Source: Clostridia bacterium
GTDB lineage: Bacteria > Bacillota > Clostridia > Christensenellales > Aristaeellaceae
Direction of reading: 5' to 3'
Length of the DNA stretch: 64,000 bases
NCBI GenBank assembly: GCA_017519405.1
Contig: JAFWSH010000006.1
Coordinates: 153,653 to 217,652, forward strand
Below are positions 16,222 through 25,276 of this stretch, one piece after another; the stretch's first letter is position 1; every line of letters begins with the position of its first letter. Below the pieces are notes generated by a model. It did no database searches. It had not been told where the DNA came from and saw only the letters and a program-made list of their open reading frames with translations. The position numbers were made by a program, and so were the translations under genes.

Positions 16222-16709
16222 CAGCCTTGGAGAGCCAGGTACTGGAGATTATGCGGGAGGACTGCCGGCTGCCCATCGAGAAAATCGCGGTGATGACCGG
16301 GGCGTCCCTGGTGGATGTGGCCGCGGCGGTGCGGACGCTGGAGGAGAACAAGGTGATCCTGCGCTATGCCCCCATCGTCAACTGGGACAAGACGGACCGG
16401 GAGCGGGTGGAGGCCATGATCGAGGTGCGGGTGACCCCCCAGCACGAGATGGGCTTCGATGCCGTGGCCCGGCGCATCTATGCCTTCGATGAGGTGAGGA
16501 GCGTCTACCTGATGAGCGGCAGCTATGACCTGCTGGTGCTGGTGCAGGCCCGGACGCTGAAGGAGCTGGCCTTCTTTGTGTCGGAGAAGCTGTCCACCCT
16601 GGACACGGTGACCGGCACTTCCACTTCCTTTGTGCTGAAGCGTTACAAAGAGGACGGCGTGGTGTTCGAGGAAGACCACGGTGACGGACGGCTGGTGATC
16701 ACCCCGTGA
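16218..16709 (+). CDS. Lrp/AsnC family transcriptional regulator
   Basis: 163 residues. The N-terminal helix-turn-helix (about residues 4-55: LEIMREDCRLPIEKIAVM) is followed by an alpha/beta RAM domain (about 65-150) containing VYLMSGSYDLLVLVQ, the ligand-binding Gly-rich loop of this family. Translationally coupled to the upstream FNT gene (ATGA) and to the downstream aminotransferase (GTGA), so the regulator probably senses the amino acid that the aminotransferase handles. Confidence 0.92.
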   Translation: MTALESQVLEIMREDCRLPIEKIAVMTGASLVDVAAAVRTLEENKVILRYAPIVNWDKTDRERVEAMIEVRVTPQHEMGFDAVARRIYAFDEVRSVYLMSGSYDLLVLVQARTLKELAFFVSEKLSTLDTVTGTSTSFVLKRYKEDGVVFEEDHGDGRLVITP

Positions 16710-17884
16710 ATTATGACCGCTATCTGAACGCCGCCATTGCGGCGGTGCCCCCCAGCGGCATCCGCCGGTTCTTTGACATGGCCTCCACCATGAAGGGCAC
16801 CATCTCCCTGGGGGTGGGCGAGCCGGATTTCATCACGCCCTACCACATCCGGAACGCGGCCATCAACAGCCTGCTGGCGGGGGAGACCCAGTACACCGCC
16901 AACCGGGGCATGCTGGAGCTGCGGGAGGAGATTGCCCGCTACATGCAGGACCGCTTCGGCCTGTCCTATGATCCCAAGACGGACATCGTGGTGACGGTAG
17001 GCGCCAGCGAGGCCATTGACACAGCGCTGCGGGCCATCACGGGCCCCGGGGACGAGGTGCTGGTGCCCGAGCCCAGCTATGTCAGCTACTCGCCCAGCGT
17101 CATCTTCGCCGGGGGCACCCCGGTGCCCATTGTCACCACCCGGGAGACAGAGTTCCGGCTGACCCCGGAGGCGCTGCGGGCGGCCATCACCCCCCGGACC
17201 AAGGCCCTGATCCTGCCCTACCCCAACAACCCCACCGGCGCCATCATGGAGCGGGAGGACCTGGAGAAGATCGCGGAGGTGGTGCGGGAGAAGGAGATCC
17301 TGGTGCTCTCCGACGAGATCTACGGGGAGCTGACCTACGGCGGCCGTAAACACGTGTCCTTCGGCACCATGCCGGGCATGGCCCCCTACACCATCACCCT
17401 GAACTGCTTCAGCAAGTCCTTCGCCATGACGGGCTGGCGGGTGGGCTTTGCCTGCGGCCCGGCTCCCCTGATGGAGGTCATCAACAAGATCCACCAGTAC
17501 GCCATCCTCTGCGCCCCGCGCCAGGGGCAGGCGGCGGCGCTGGAAGCCCTGCGGGCCGGCCGGGAGAACGGCTATGAGGACGTGACGAAAATGCGGGAGG
17601 CCTATGACCGGCGGCGCCGGCTGATGCTGGCGGGCTTCCGGGACATGGGGCTGGACTGCTTTGAGCCCCTGGGGGCCTTCTACGTCTTCCCCTCCATCCA
17701 AAAGACCGGGCTGAGCAGCGAGGAGTTCTGCCAGCGGCTGCTGCGGGAGAAGCAGGTGGCCTGCGTGCCGGGCAACGCCTTTGCCCCCTGCGGCGAGGGC
17801 CACATCCGCTGCTCCTACGCCACCGGCGTGGACAAGCTGAACACCGCCCTGGAGCGGATCGCGGCCTTTATTCAATCACTCTGA
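16706..17884 (+). CDS. Class I/II PLP-dependent aminotransferase
   Basis: 392 residues, GTG start overlapping the Lrp stop. Fold type I PLP enzyme: SLGVGEPDFITP, YTANRGMLELRE, GASEAIDTALRA, PYPNNPTGAIM, SDEIYGELTY and the PLP-lysine motif FSKSFAMTGWRVG near residue 235. The C-terminal Arg that binds substrate carboxylate lies in HIRCSYAT. The sequence is close in style to PatA/AspC-like enzymes acting on aromatic or aspartate substrates; the exact substrate is open. Confidence 0.93.
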   Translation: MNYDRYLNAAIAAVPPSGIRRFFDMASTMKGTISLGVGEPDFITPYHIRNAAINSLLAGETQYTANRGMLELREEIARYMQDRFGLSYDPKTDIVVTVGASEAIDTALRAITGPGDEVLVPEPSYVSYSPSVIFAGGTPVPIVTTRETEFRLTPEALRAAITPRTKALILPYPNNPTGAIMEREDLEKIAEVVREKEILVLSDEIYGELTYGGRKHVSFGTMPGMAPYTITLNCFSKSFAMTGWRVGFACGPAPLMEVINKIHQYAILCAPRQGQAAALEALRAGRENGYEDVTKMREAYDRRRRLMLAGFRDMGLDCFEPLGAFYVFPSIQKTGLSSEEFCQRLLREKQVACVPGNAFAPCGEGHIRCSYATGVDKLNTALERIAAFIQSL

Positions 17885-17900
17885 TCACGGGAGGAAGCGC

Positions 17901-19064
17901 ATGCGCAAATGGCTGGCCCTCTGTCTCCTGCTGGTGCTGCTGGTGCCGGCGGCCGGGGCGGAGGAGGACGACGAGGATTTCTATGTGGGCGACATCCTCT
18001 ATGAGGAAGTGCTGCTGGACGACGAGGACGGGGAAGCGCAGCCCGCCGTGGAGGAGAAGCCCGTCTATGAGGAGGACGGCTCCCGGCTGCTGACCATGAC
18101 CTTCACCGGGGATTTCACCATCGGCCGGGACACCCGGAAGCGGGCGGACATCTTCGGGGATGAGCTCAAGAAGCACAACGGGGACGTCAACTTTGTCATG
18201 GCCGGCGTCCGGGACATCCTGATGGCGGACGACATGACCCTGGTGAACTTCGAGGGCACCCTCACCAACTCCACCTATGTGCCCACCAACAAGAAGGAGA
18301 ACCAGTTTCTCTTCAGCGCGCCGCCGGAGTGGGCGGAGGTGCTGCCCATGAACGGCGTGGAGTGCGTCTCCCTGGAGAACAACCACGTAATGGACCACGG
18401 CGAGGAGGCCTACGAGGACACCAAGAACGCCCTGCGGGAGGCCGGCGTGGTGTACTCCAACTCCACCGAGATGGGCGTGTACAATGTGAAGGGCATCGAC
18501 GTGTGCATGCTCTCCTACCTGTGCATTGACCGCTATGAGAAGCCGGTGGGGGGCTATCCCACCCTCTACGACAAGGTGGCGGCGGACATCGCGGCGGCCA
18601 AGCAGGAATACCCGCTGGTGATTGTCTCCTTCCACTGGGGGGTGGAGAAGGACTATGTGCCCACCAAGAACCAGATCAAGATGGGCCGGCTGGCGGTGGA
18701 CAGCGGCGCCGACCTGGTCATCGGCCACCACTCCCACCGGATGAACCCCGTGGAGTGCTACAACGGGGTCTACATCTGCTACTCCCTGGGCAATTTCTGC
18801 TTCGCCGGGAACTCCAAGCCCAGCGACATGAACTCCTTCCTCTTCCAGACCCGGTTCCGGGAGAAGGACGGGACCATCGTCAACGAGGGCTTCCGGATCA
18901 TCCCCATCCGGATTTCCAGCCGGAAGGACCGCAACGATTTTATCCCCACCCCGCTGACGGAAGCCACGGCCACGGACGCGGTGGTGACGGTGCTCAAATC
19001 CAACGGAAAGAACCTGAAATACGCGGTGCCCACCTATCCCCTGACCTGGGACAGCGGGGAGTGA
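17901..19064 (+). CDS. CapA-family (PGA_cap) metallophosphatase-like lipoprotein-like secreted protein
   Basis: 387 residues with a cleavable signal peptide (MRKWLALCLLLVLLVPAAGA) and then an acidic linker (about 21-60). The CapA catalytic-fold motifs are FTGDFTIGRD, NFEGTLTN, ENNHVMDHGEEA, VSFHWGVE and IGHHSHRMNP, providing the Asp, Asn and His ligands of a calcineurin-like metal site. CapA proteins act in poly-gamma-glutamate capsule formation, but many stand-alone homologues have unknown roles. It lies 16 bp after the aminotransferase. There is no lipobox Cys at the signal cleavage site, so it is probably freely secreted rather than a lipoprotein. Confidence 0.88.
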   Translation: MRKWLALCLLLVLLVPAAGAEEDDEDFYVGDILYEEVLLDDEDGEAQPAVEEKPVYEEDGSRLLTMTFTGDFTIGRDTRKRADIFGDELKKHNGDVNFVMAGVRDILMADDMTLVNFEGTLTNSTYVPTNKKENQFLFSAPPEWAEVLPMNGVECVSLENNHVMDHGEEAYEDTKNALREAGVVYSNSTEMGVYNVKGIDVCMLSYLCIDRYEKPVGGYPTLYDKVAADIAAAKQEYPLVIVSFHWGVEKDYVPTKNQIKMGRLAVDSGADLVIGHHSHRMNPVECYNGVYICYSLGNFCFAGNSKPSDMNSFLFQTRFREKDGTIVNEGFRIIPIRISSRKDRNDFIPTPLTEATATDAVVTVLKSNGKNLKYAVPTYPLTWDSGE

Positions 19065-19070
19065 ACACGA

Positions 19071-19111
19071 AAAAACCTGACGGAGCCTGTGGCAAAGACC
19101 GTCAGGTTTTT
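19071..19111. terminator. Bidirectional terminator between capA and the DUF523 gene
   Basis: AAAAACCTGACGG and CCGTCAGGTTTTT form a 13-bp perfect stem with A and T tracts on the two sides, so it should work for both converging operons. Confidence 0.92.
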
Positions 19112-19124
19112 CTGTACCCTTTTT

Positions 19125-19562
19125 TCAGGGCGCCACGTTGCCTCGGATGACATCCTCCTCCGAGACCACCCGGATGCCCTTCTCCTTCAGCAGGGCGGCA
19201 AAGACGCCGTCCCCCGCCGTGAGGGTGCCGGAGAAGGTGCCGTCGTAGATCCGGCCTGTGCCGCAGGAGGGGCTGCGGGCCTTCAGGACAGCCAGGGTGA
19301 CGGGCTTGCCCTCCAGCTGCCCCAGGCAGCTCACGGCCCCCGCCCGGAAGGCAGCGTCCACGGAGACGCCCTCCCGGTTCACCACCACCCCGTCCCGGAT
19401 TTCCGAGGGCAGGCGGGGCGTGCCCAGGCCGCCGGCGCACTCCGGACAGACGGGGATCACCTCCTGCCCCCGGCAGAGGCGGATCACCGCCTCACAGCGG
19501 TTGGTTCCGCCGTCCCAGCGGCAGCATTCCCCCAGCAGGCAGGCGCTGACTGCAATGGCCAT
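19125..19562 (-). CDS. DUF523 / TudS-like iron-sulfur protein
   Basis: 145 residues. The family Cys motifs are complete: SACLLGECCRWDGG, PVCPECAGGLGTPR and KARSPSCGTG, then IYDGTFSGTL. TudS, a characterised DUF523 member, uses three Cys to hold a [4Fe-4S] cluster that removes sulfur from thiouracil. Here the three matching Cys are at about 8, 39 and 96. Its start overlaps the tyrA stop (ATGA), so it is the last gene of a three-gene operon. Confidence 0.86.
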   Translation of the reverse strand: MAIAVSACLLGECCRWDGGTNRCEAVIRLCRGQEVIPVCPECAGGLGTPRLPSEIRDGVVVNREGVSVDAAFRAGAVSCLGQLEGKPVTLAVLKARSPSCGTGRIYDGTFSGTLTAGDGVFAALLKEKGIRVVSEEDVIRGNVAP

Positions 19563-20398
19563 CAGCTCTCCTCCAGGGCTTCCTTGATCTCACGCCCCTC
19601 CCGGAGCATCTGCTCCAGGGCCTGGGCGTCGCCGGCCTCCAGGGTGTCGCGGTAGGCGGTGAGCCGCTGAATGATCCCGTTCAGCTCCGGCAGCAGGGCC
19701 TCCCGGTTGGCCAGGAACAGCTCCGTCCACATATCCTCCTTCATCCGGGCCACCCGTGTCATGTCCCCGAAGGAGCCGGCGGAGAAGCCCTTGTGACGGT
19801 CCGCCAGGGGGGACTTCACATAGGCGGAGGAGACCAGATGGGCCAGCTGGGAGGTGAAGGCGATCATCTCATCGTGCTGTCGGGGCGTGGTGAACTGCAC
19901 CCGCCGGAACCCGATGTCCATAAAGAAATCCCGGCAGCGCTGCAGCACGGAGAGATCCTCCTCCGGCAGGGGGGTGAGGATCATGCTGGCGTGGTCGAAC
20001 AGGTCGTCCTGGGAATACCGGAACCCGCTGTACTCCCGGCCTGCCATGGGGTGGCCGCCCACATAGTGCCAGCGGCGGTGGAGGGCCACGGGGGTGAGGG
20101 CCTCCACCACGGTCCCCTTGACGCCGCCGCAGTCAATGACCAGGGCGTCGGGGGCAAAGCTGTCCGCATGGGCGGTGATCCACTCCACGATGGCGCCGGG
20201 GTAGAGGGCAACCAGCACCATGCCGCAGCCCCGGAGCTTCTCCTCGTCCAGCTCCGCGTCAATGGCCCCCATCATCAGGGCATGACGGATGGCCTGCCTG
20301 TCGATGTCCGCGCCGAAAATCCGGTGGTCGGTGTGCAGCTTGATGGCCTTGGCCAGGGAGCCGCCGATGAGTCCCATGCCGATGATGGCGATATCCAT
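19562..20398 (-). CDS. tyrA: Prephenate dehydrogenase
   Basis: 278 residues. The NAD-binding motif IIGMGLIGGSLAKA opens the protein. VIDCGGVKGTVVEAL and HYVGGHPMAGREYSG carry the catalytic His-containing strand and the prephenate-binding region, and HDEMIAFTSQLAHLVSSAY belongs to the helical dimer domain. It makes 4-hydroxyphenylpyruvate for tyrosine. No ACT domain follows, so it may lack tyrosine feedback through that domain. It lies 15 bp after the amidohydrolase. Confidence 0.95.
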   Translation of the reverse strand: MDIAIIGMGLIGGSLAKAIKLHTDHRIFGADIDRQAIRHALMMGAIDAELDEEKLRGCGMVLVALYPGAIVEWITAHADSFAPDALVIDCGGVKGTVVEALTPVALHRRWHYVGGHPMAGREYSGFRYSQDDLFDHASMILTPLPEEDLSVLQRCRDFFMDIGFRRVQFTTPRQHDEMIAFTSQLAHLVSSAYVKSPLADRHKGFSAGSFGDMTRVARMKEDMWTELFLANREALLPELNGIIQRLTAYRDTLEAGDAQALEQMLREGREIKEALEES

Positions 20399-20413
20399 AC
20401 GTCTCCTCCTGTC

Positions 20414-21556
20414 TTACACCACGCGCAGGCCGTCCACAAAGACGGCCTTTGCCCGGGCCTGAATGCTGTGGAGGGGGTTCTCGTCGAAGACCGCGATGTC
20501 CGCGTCCTTGCCTGCCTCCAGAGAGCCTACCCGGCTCTCCACCCCGGCCACCCGGGCGGGATTGATGGTGATGGCCCGCCAGGCGGCGTCCTCCGGCAGC
20601 CCCTCCCGCACCGCCAGACCCGCCACCAGGGGCAGGTAGTACAGGGGAATCACCGGCGCGTCCGTGATCAGGCAGACCTCCAGCCCCGCCTTGTGGAGGA
20701 TGGCCGGGGTCTCGAAGGTCTTGTTCTTCAGCTCAAACTTGCTCTTGTCCCCCAGGCTGGGGCCTACCAGCACAGGCCGGCCCTTTTTCGCCAGGATGCC
20801 GGCGATGAGATGGCCGTCGGTGCAGTGGTCCAGGGTGATGTCGATGCCGAACTCCTCCGCGATGCGCAGGGCGGTGAGCATGTCGTCGGCCCGGTGAGCG
20901 TGGCACTTCAGGGGAATCTCCCGGCGGATCACCGGCAGCATGGCCTCCAGCTGGAAGTCGAAGGGCACATCCTCCCCGGCGTCCTTCTTCTCGGCGTAGC
21001 GCTTCGCCTTGGCCAGGGTCTCCCGGAGCAGGGCGGCGATGCCCATGCGGGTGACGGGCTTCTTGCGGTCCCGCTGGCCGTAGCAGCCCTTGGGGTTCTC
21101 ACCGAAGGCCGCCTTCATGGCCACCGGATCCCGGAGGATCATGTCGTCCACACAGTCCCCGTGGAGCTTGATGGCGGAGAAGGTGCCGCCGATGACGTTG
21201 GCGGAGCCGGGGCCGGTGACGGCGCAGGTGACGCCGCCTTCCAGGGCCAGGCGGAAGGCCTCGTCCTGGGGGTTGATGCCGTCGATGCCCCGCATCTCCG
21301 GGGTGACGGGGCTGCTCATCTCGTTGTAGTCGTCCCCCTCCCAGCGCACGGCCTCCTCGTCCAGGCCGATGTGGGTGTGGGCATCCATCAGGCCGGGGGT
21401 CACCAGCATGCCCTCCGCCTCAAAAACCTCGCAGCCCTCCGGCGCCTCCAGGTGCTCCCCGATGGCGGCGATTTTTCCGTCCTCCACTAGGATATCGGCG
21501 CAGGGCAGGTCGCCGCGGGTGATGGTCTTCACATAGCCGTTGCGAATCAGCAGCAT
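20414..21556 (-). CDS. Amidohydrolase, imidazolonepropionase-like
   Basis: 380 residues from the ATG at 21556, which follows an AGGAGG site; the reading frame continues upstream but without support. Metal ligands of the amidohydrolase barrel are seen: DAHTHIG (HxH), PLKCHAHRAD, LDHCTDGH and LITDAPV (Asp). The C-terminal composite beta domain has SLEAGKDADIAVFDENP. The substrate is unknown. It heads the operon with tyrA and the DUF523 gene and has its own promoter. Confidence 0.9.
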   Translation of the reverse strand: MLLIRNGYVKTITRGDLPCADILVEDGKIAAIGEHLEAPEGCEVFEAEGMLVTPGLMDAHTHIGLDEEAVRWEGDDYNEMSSPVTPEMRGIDGINPQDEAFRLALEGGVTCAVTGPGSANVIGGTFSAIKLHGDCVDDMILRDPVAMKAAFGENPKGCYGQRDRKKPVTRMGIAALLRETLAKAKRYAEKKDAGEDVPFDFQLEAMLPVIRREIPLKCHAHRADDMLTALRIAEEFGIDITLDHCTDGHLIAGILAKKGRPVLVGPSLGDKSKFELKNKTFETPAILHKAGLEVCLITDAPVIPLYYLPLVAGLAVREGLPEDAAWRAITINPARVAGVESRVGSLEAGKDADIAVFDENPLHSIQARAKAVFVDGLRVV

Positions 21557-21590
21557 GGGGTTTCCTCCTGTCGTGATAACGTGCGAAAGC

Positions 21591-21619
21591 ATTATAACGT
21601 ATCCGGGAAGGGCTGGCAA
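21591..21619 (-). promoter_or_regulatory. Promoter of the amidohydrolase-tyrA operon
   Basis: On the minus strand TTGCCA, a 17-bp spacer, then TATAAT at 21591-21596. Confidence 0.65.
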
Positions 21620-21660
21620 GCGGAAAACCGCCTTCCGCCGCAGTCCGTGCGAAAGAAATA

Positions 21661-21701
21661 CAAAGAAAAGGGGACCCACCCCGCGGTGCGGGTGAATCCC
21701 C
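21661..21701 (-). terminator. Terminator of the rhamnose operon
   Basis: On the minus strand GGGG...CACCC / GGGTG...CCCC arms with a small internal loop, followed by TTTTCTTTG. It lies just beyond the aldolase stop. Confidence 0.75.
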
Positions 21702-21715
21702 TTCCGGGAGGACAC

Positions 21716-22528
21716 TCAGTCCAGATACCCCTCCCGGGCCTTGATGCCGAAGCGCTGCTCCAGCAGGTGCATCTGCTCGTCGGTGATGGTGTTGAGCCGG
21801 GGGAGGTGGGCGATCTTCATGTAGATCTCCGCGGCCTTCTCGGCGGTTTCGATCAGGCCGAAGGTCTCGTCCAGGTCCTTGCCCGCGCCGTAGATGCCGT
21901 GCTGGCTCCACACCACCAGGCGGGCGGTGCGCATCTTCTCCGCGGTGGCCTCGCCGATCTCGTTGGTGCCGCAGAGCATCCAGGGCAGGACGTTCACGCC
22001 CTCGGGGAAGACCACGATGCACTCGGTGCACATCTGCCACAGGGTGCGGGTGAAGGCCCGCTCGTCCAGGGTGTGCACATAGGTCATGGCCAGCAGATTG
22101 GCGGGGTGGCAGTGCATCACCACCCGGTTCTCCGGGTTCACCTGCAGCCGGGCCACGTGGCTCATCATGTGGGCCGGGAACTCGCTGGTGAACTGGCCGC
22201 CGTCGGCATAGCCCCAGAGCAGGTCTGCCCGGCGTCCCTGGTCCTGCAGCCGCACGATGCCCAGGTTCACCTCCGGGGCGTACTGCACGTTCTTGAAGTA
22301 CTTGCCTGTGCCGGTGACCAGGAAGATCCTCCCCTCCAGCGCCGGGGCGGTGAAGCCCGTGGGGATGGTGCGCAGGACGCTGTGCAGGTCCAGGTACTCC
22401 GCCACGGCAGCCTCCTCCAGCATCAGGGAGATGTTGCCGCCGTTGCGCTCGTCCCAGCCGTGGGCGTACATGTTGGTGGCGGTGCGGATCATCTCCACCA
22501 TGAAGGGCGCTTCCAGAATGTTCTTCAT
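21716..22528 (-). CDS. rhaD: Rhamnulose-1-phosphate aldolase
   Basis: 270 residues. Class II zinc aldolase of the AraD/FucA/RhaD type: AHGWDERNGGNISLML near the N-terminus (Gly-Gly-Asn phosphate loop), VTGTGKYFKN, the zinc pair in MHCHPANLLAM, and WSQHGIYGAGKD with the third His. It splits L-rhamnulose-1-phosphate into DHAP and L-lactaldehyde. Fourth gene of the minus-strand operon that starts with the AraC regulator. A fuculose aldolase reading is possible, but the kinase next door is of the rhamnulokinase type. Confidence 0.9.
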   Translation of the reverse strand: MKNILEAPFMVEMIRTATNMYAHGWDERNGGNISLMLEEAAVAEYLDLHSVLRTIPTGFTAPALEGRIFLVTGTGKYFKNVQYAPEVNLGIVRLQDQGRRADLLWGYADGGQFTSEFPAHMMSHVARLQVNPENRVVMHCHPANLLAMTYVHTLDERAFTRTLWQMCTECIVVFPEGVNVLPWMLCGTNEIGEATAEKMRTARLVVWSQHGIYGAGKDLDETFGLIETAEKAAEIYMKIAHLPRLNTITDEQMHLLEQRFGIKAREGYLD

Positions 22529-22542
22529 AATTCAATTCCTCC

Positions 22543-23967
22543 TCAGCGGGTGATGACGTCCACAGGGACGTTGAAAATCTTGGCTACCTTCAGGATGGTG
22601 TCGATGTGCCGGCCCACGGCCGCCGCCATGTGGTGGGTGGGGCCCGCCTCGCTCCAGCGGTTGCAGAAGTCCCGGGCGCCGCAGGTGAAGCGCATGCGCA
22701 TGTTGGTGTCGCCGAAGGTGAAGATGGGGCCGTCCTCGTTGACGCCCTCCGCCGCCACAAACTTGAAGTGCCCGTCCCGGTCCTGGGTGATGCCCAGGAA
22801 GGTGATGGCCTGGTTGACGGGGGGGTAGAACTGGGTGAGGTAGCCGCCGCCGGTCTTGCCGTGGAACACCGGCACGATCTTCATGGTGGGCTTCCTCGCC
22901 TGGGAGATGTCCGCGTCGCCGGAGCCGGAGTGGCCGATGATGCAGATGTCCTCGTCGAAGTCGATGGAGTACATTTCACTCAGCTGCCCCGTGCCGGCGA
23001 TGGTCTTGAGGATGCCCATGGCCATGGCCACCTTGATGTCCCCCTCCACGGCGCAGGCGGTGCCCTGCTTGATGAGCATGGAGAAGGCAGGGATCAGCAT
23101 GGAGTCCAGCTTGCCGGCCACGCCCTGGGCGAAGCCGTCGTAGTGGGAGGCCACGAAGCCCAGCTGCTCGTCCTTTACCCACTGCTCAAAGGCCACCACA
23201 TACCGGGCCATGTCCCAGACCTTCTCCACCGTGCCGCCGCCCTCGATGTCGAAGGTGTCCAGGATGTCCCGGGCCTTGGACCGGATGGCGTCCTCGTCGG
23301 TGATGCCGTCGGCGATGGCCCACATCTTCTCCCAGTCGAACTGCTTGGTGTAGAGCCACATGCGGTGGTAGAGGTTGGTCTCGTCGATGTACAGGTCCAT
23401 CATGCCGGGGTAGGGCCGGCCGATCTGGGCCAGGTTCAGGTCCCGGAAGCGGCGGCGCACCTGGGCGGCGCGGCACCAGTCCGCGATCTCCCGCGCCACC
23501 TCGGGGTCGCCCCCCTCCACCACGCCGGTGATGACCGCGTGGCGCTTTCCGGCCCGCTCCAGGTCCGCCACCATCTCGCCCACGGCGCCGCAGGCGTAGA
23601 GCTCACCCAGCCAGGTGGCGGTGTCGGTATGGGCGTAGTCCGGGGCCTTCTTCTTCTGCACGTTCACCAGCACCACCGGCACATCCAGGTCCCGTATGGC
23701 GGGGAGCATGTTGTAGCTGGTGGCGTAGGTCAGCAGCTGCAGGATCACCAGGTCCACATCTGCCGCCCGGAATTTGTCCCCGGCGGCCATGGCCTTCTCC
23801 TTGGTGGTAACGATGCCGCCGTCCACCAGCTCCACCGTGTCCGGAAGGGACTGCTTGAAGGCGGCATACTGCCCCTCAAACTCCGGCACCAGGGACGGGA
23901 ACTGGGGCAGATAGGCCCCCAGGGCGATGGCGAAGACGCCGACGCGGGCTTTGGTTTCCACAAGCAT
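22543..23967 (-). CDS. L-fucose/L-arabinose isomerase-family protein (putative rhamnose isomerase)
   Basis: 474 residues. The fold is that of FucI/AraA: RVGVFAIALGAYLPQF at the N-terminus, DVDLVILQLLTYATS, an AVEGDIKVAMAMGILK segment holding a predicted metal Glu, and HMAAAVGRHIDTILKVA at the end, like the AraA His region. This is not the RhaA (xylose-isomerase-like barrel) family. It stands between rhamnulokinase and rhamnulose-1-phosphate aldolase, exactly where rhaA normally sits, and no rhaA is visible in the window. The inference is that it converts L-rhamnose to L-rhamnulose, perhaps with broader 6-deoxy-sugar specificity. Confidence 0.82.
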   Translation of the reverse strand: MLVETKARVGVFAIALGAYLPQFPSLVPEFEGQYAAFKQSLPDTVELVDGGIVTTKEKAMAAGDKFRAADVDLVILQLLTYATSYNMLPAIRDLDVPVVLVNVQKKKAPDYAHTDTATWLGELYACGAVGEMVADLERAGKRHAVITGVVEGGDPEVAREIADWCRAAQVRRRFRDLNLAQIGRPYPGMMDLYIDETNLYHRMWLYTKQFDWEKMWAIADGITDEDAIRSKARDILDTFDIEGGGTVEKVWDMARYVVAFEQWVKDEQLGFVASHYDGFAQGVAGKLDSMLIPAFSMLIKQGTACAVEGDIKVAMAMGILKTIAGTGQLSEMYSIDFDEDICIIGHSGSGDADISQARKPTMKIVPVFHGKTGGGYLTQFYPPVNQAITFLGITQDRDGHFKFVAAEGVNEDGPIFTFGDTNMRMRFTCGARDFCNRWSEAGPTHHMAAAVGRHIDTILKVAKIFNVPVDVITR

Positions 23968-23970
23968 GGT

Positions 23971-25251
23971 TCAGTCCTCCTTGCTGATCTTGCATTGGAT
24001 GGCCAGATTCCCCAGGGCGGTGGCCTCGATGGGCAGGGCGATGACCTGCTTGCCGGTGGCCTCCTCCGTGAGCCGGTTCAGGAAGCTGTTTTTGGCGCCG
24101 CCGCCCACGATGTACAGGGCGCTGAAGGTGCGGCCGGTGTTGTGCTCCAGCTCCGCGATGGCCTGGGCATAGCTCCGGGCCAGGCTGCGGTAGGCGCAGC
24201 GGAAGTAGCCGGCGGTGCACTTGGGCGGGTGGGGGAGCCGGGCGTCGAAGGCGGCCTTCATGCTCTCCGGCGCCAGGAAGATGGGATCGCTCACGTCCAC
24301 CAGGTGGTCGAAGTGCTTCGCCTCGGCCTCCGCAGTGATCTCGTCCCAGGGCGTGTCCGGGCAGAGCTCGGCCCGCAGGCGGTTCACCAGCCACATGCCC
24401 ATGATGTTCTTCTGGTAGCGGTTGTAGCCCACGCCCCCCTCGTTGGACCAGTTGGCGGCCATGCTGGCGGCATCCGTGAGGGGAGCGGGGGTCTTCACCC
24501 CCAGCAGGGACCAGGTGCCGGAGGAGAGATAGAGCGCGTCCTCCGCCATGGGGATGCCCTCCACGGCGCTGCCGGTGTCGTGGGTGGCGCACAGGACGGC
24601 CTTGATGCCCCTGTAGGTCCCGATCACCGTGCCCGGCTGCTGCAGGGACTTGAAGAACCGCTTCGGGAGCCCCAGGGCATCGATGATCTCCGGGTCATAC
24701 TCCCCGGTGCGGGCGCTGACCATGCCGCCGGTGGTGGCGTTGGTGTACTCATGGCTCTTCACGCCGCACAGCCGGTACATCAGGTACTCCGGGATCATCA
24801 GGAAGCCGCAGGCCTTGTCCAGCCGCCCGGCCAGCTTGTCGGCGTACAGCTGGTAGAGGGTGTTGAAGGGCTGGAACTGGATGCCGGTGCGGCGGTACAG
24901 CTCCGGGAAGGGGATCTTCCCGTGAACCTCCTCAATCACCGCCTCCGTGCGGCTGTCCCGGTAGGCGTAGCAGGGGAGGATCGGCCGATTGTGGTCCATC
25001 AGCACATAATCCACGCCCCAGGTGTCCACCGACAGGCTTTCGATCTCAGGGCAGGCATCCAGCGCCCGGTCGATGCCGGCGCGCACATGGGCCTCCAGCG
25101 CGTCAATGTCCCAGGTGAGGTGCCTGTCCTGCTCCGTCACCCCGTTGGGAAAGCGGTAGACCTCCCGGGTTCTGATTTCCCCGTCCTCCGGCCAGCCCAG
25201 GATGTGGCGGCCGCTGGACGCGCCGATGTCGATGGCAAGGTAGTGTTTCAT
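23971..25251 (-). CDS. rhaB: Rhamnulokinase
   Basis: 426 residues from the ATG at 25251, 7 bp after CGGAGG; a TTG two codons upstream is less likely. FGGY/ASKHA kinase: AIDIGASSGRHILG (ATP-phosphate loop), LSVDTWGVDYVLMD and PCYAYRDSRT (substrate side), GIQFQPFNTLYQL typical of rhamnulokinases, ATHDTGSAVEG and IVGGGAKNSFLN. It phosphorylates L-rhamnulose. It lies 25 bp after the AraC gene and 3 bp before the isomerase. Confidence 0.93.
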   Translation of the reverse strand: MKHYLAIDIGASSGRHILGWPEDGEIRTREVYRFPNGVTEQDRHLTWDIDALEAHVRAGIDRALDACPEIESLSVDTWGVDYVLMDHNRPILPCYAYRDSRTEAVIEEVHGKIPFPELYRRTGIQFQPFNTLYQLYADKLAGRLDKACGFLMIPEYLMYRLCGVKSHEYTNATTGGMVSARTGEYDPEIIDALGLPKRFFKSLQQPGTVIGTYRGIKAVLCATHDTGSAVEGIPMAEDALYLSSGTWSLLGVKTPAPLTDAASMAANWSNEGGVGYNRYQKNIMGMWLVNRLRAELCPDTPWDEITAEAEAKHFDHLVDVSDPIFLAPESMKAAFDARLPHPPKCTAGYFRCAYRSLARSYAQAIAELEHNTGRTFSALYIVGGGAKNSFLNRLTEEATGKQVIALPIEATALGNLAIQCKISKED

Positions 25252-25276
25252 GGCCAACCTCCGATACAGTCATGCC

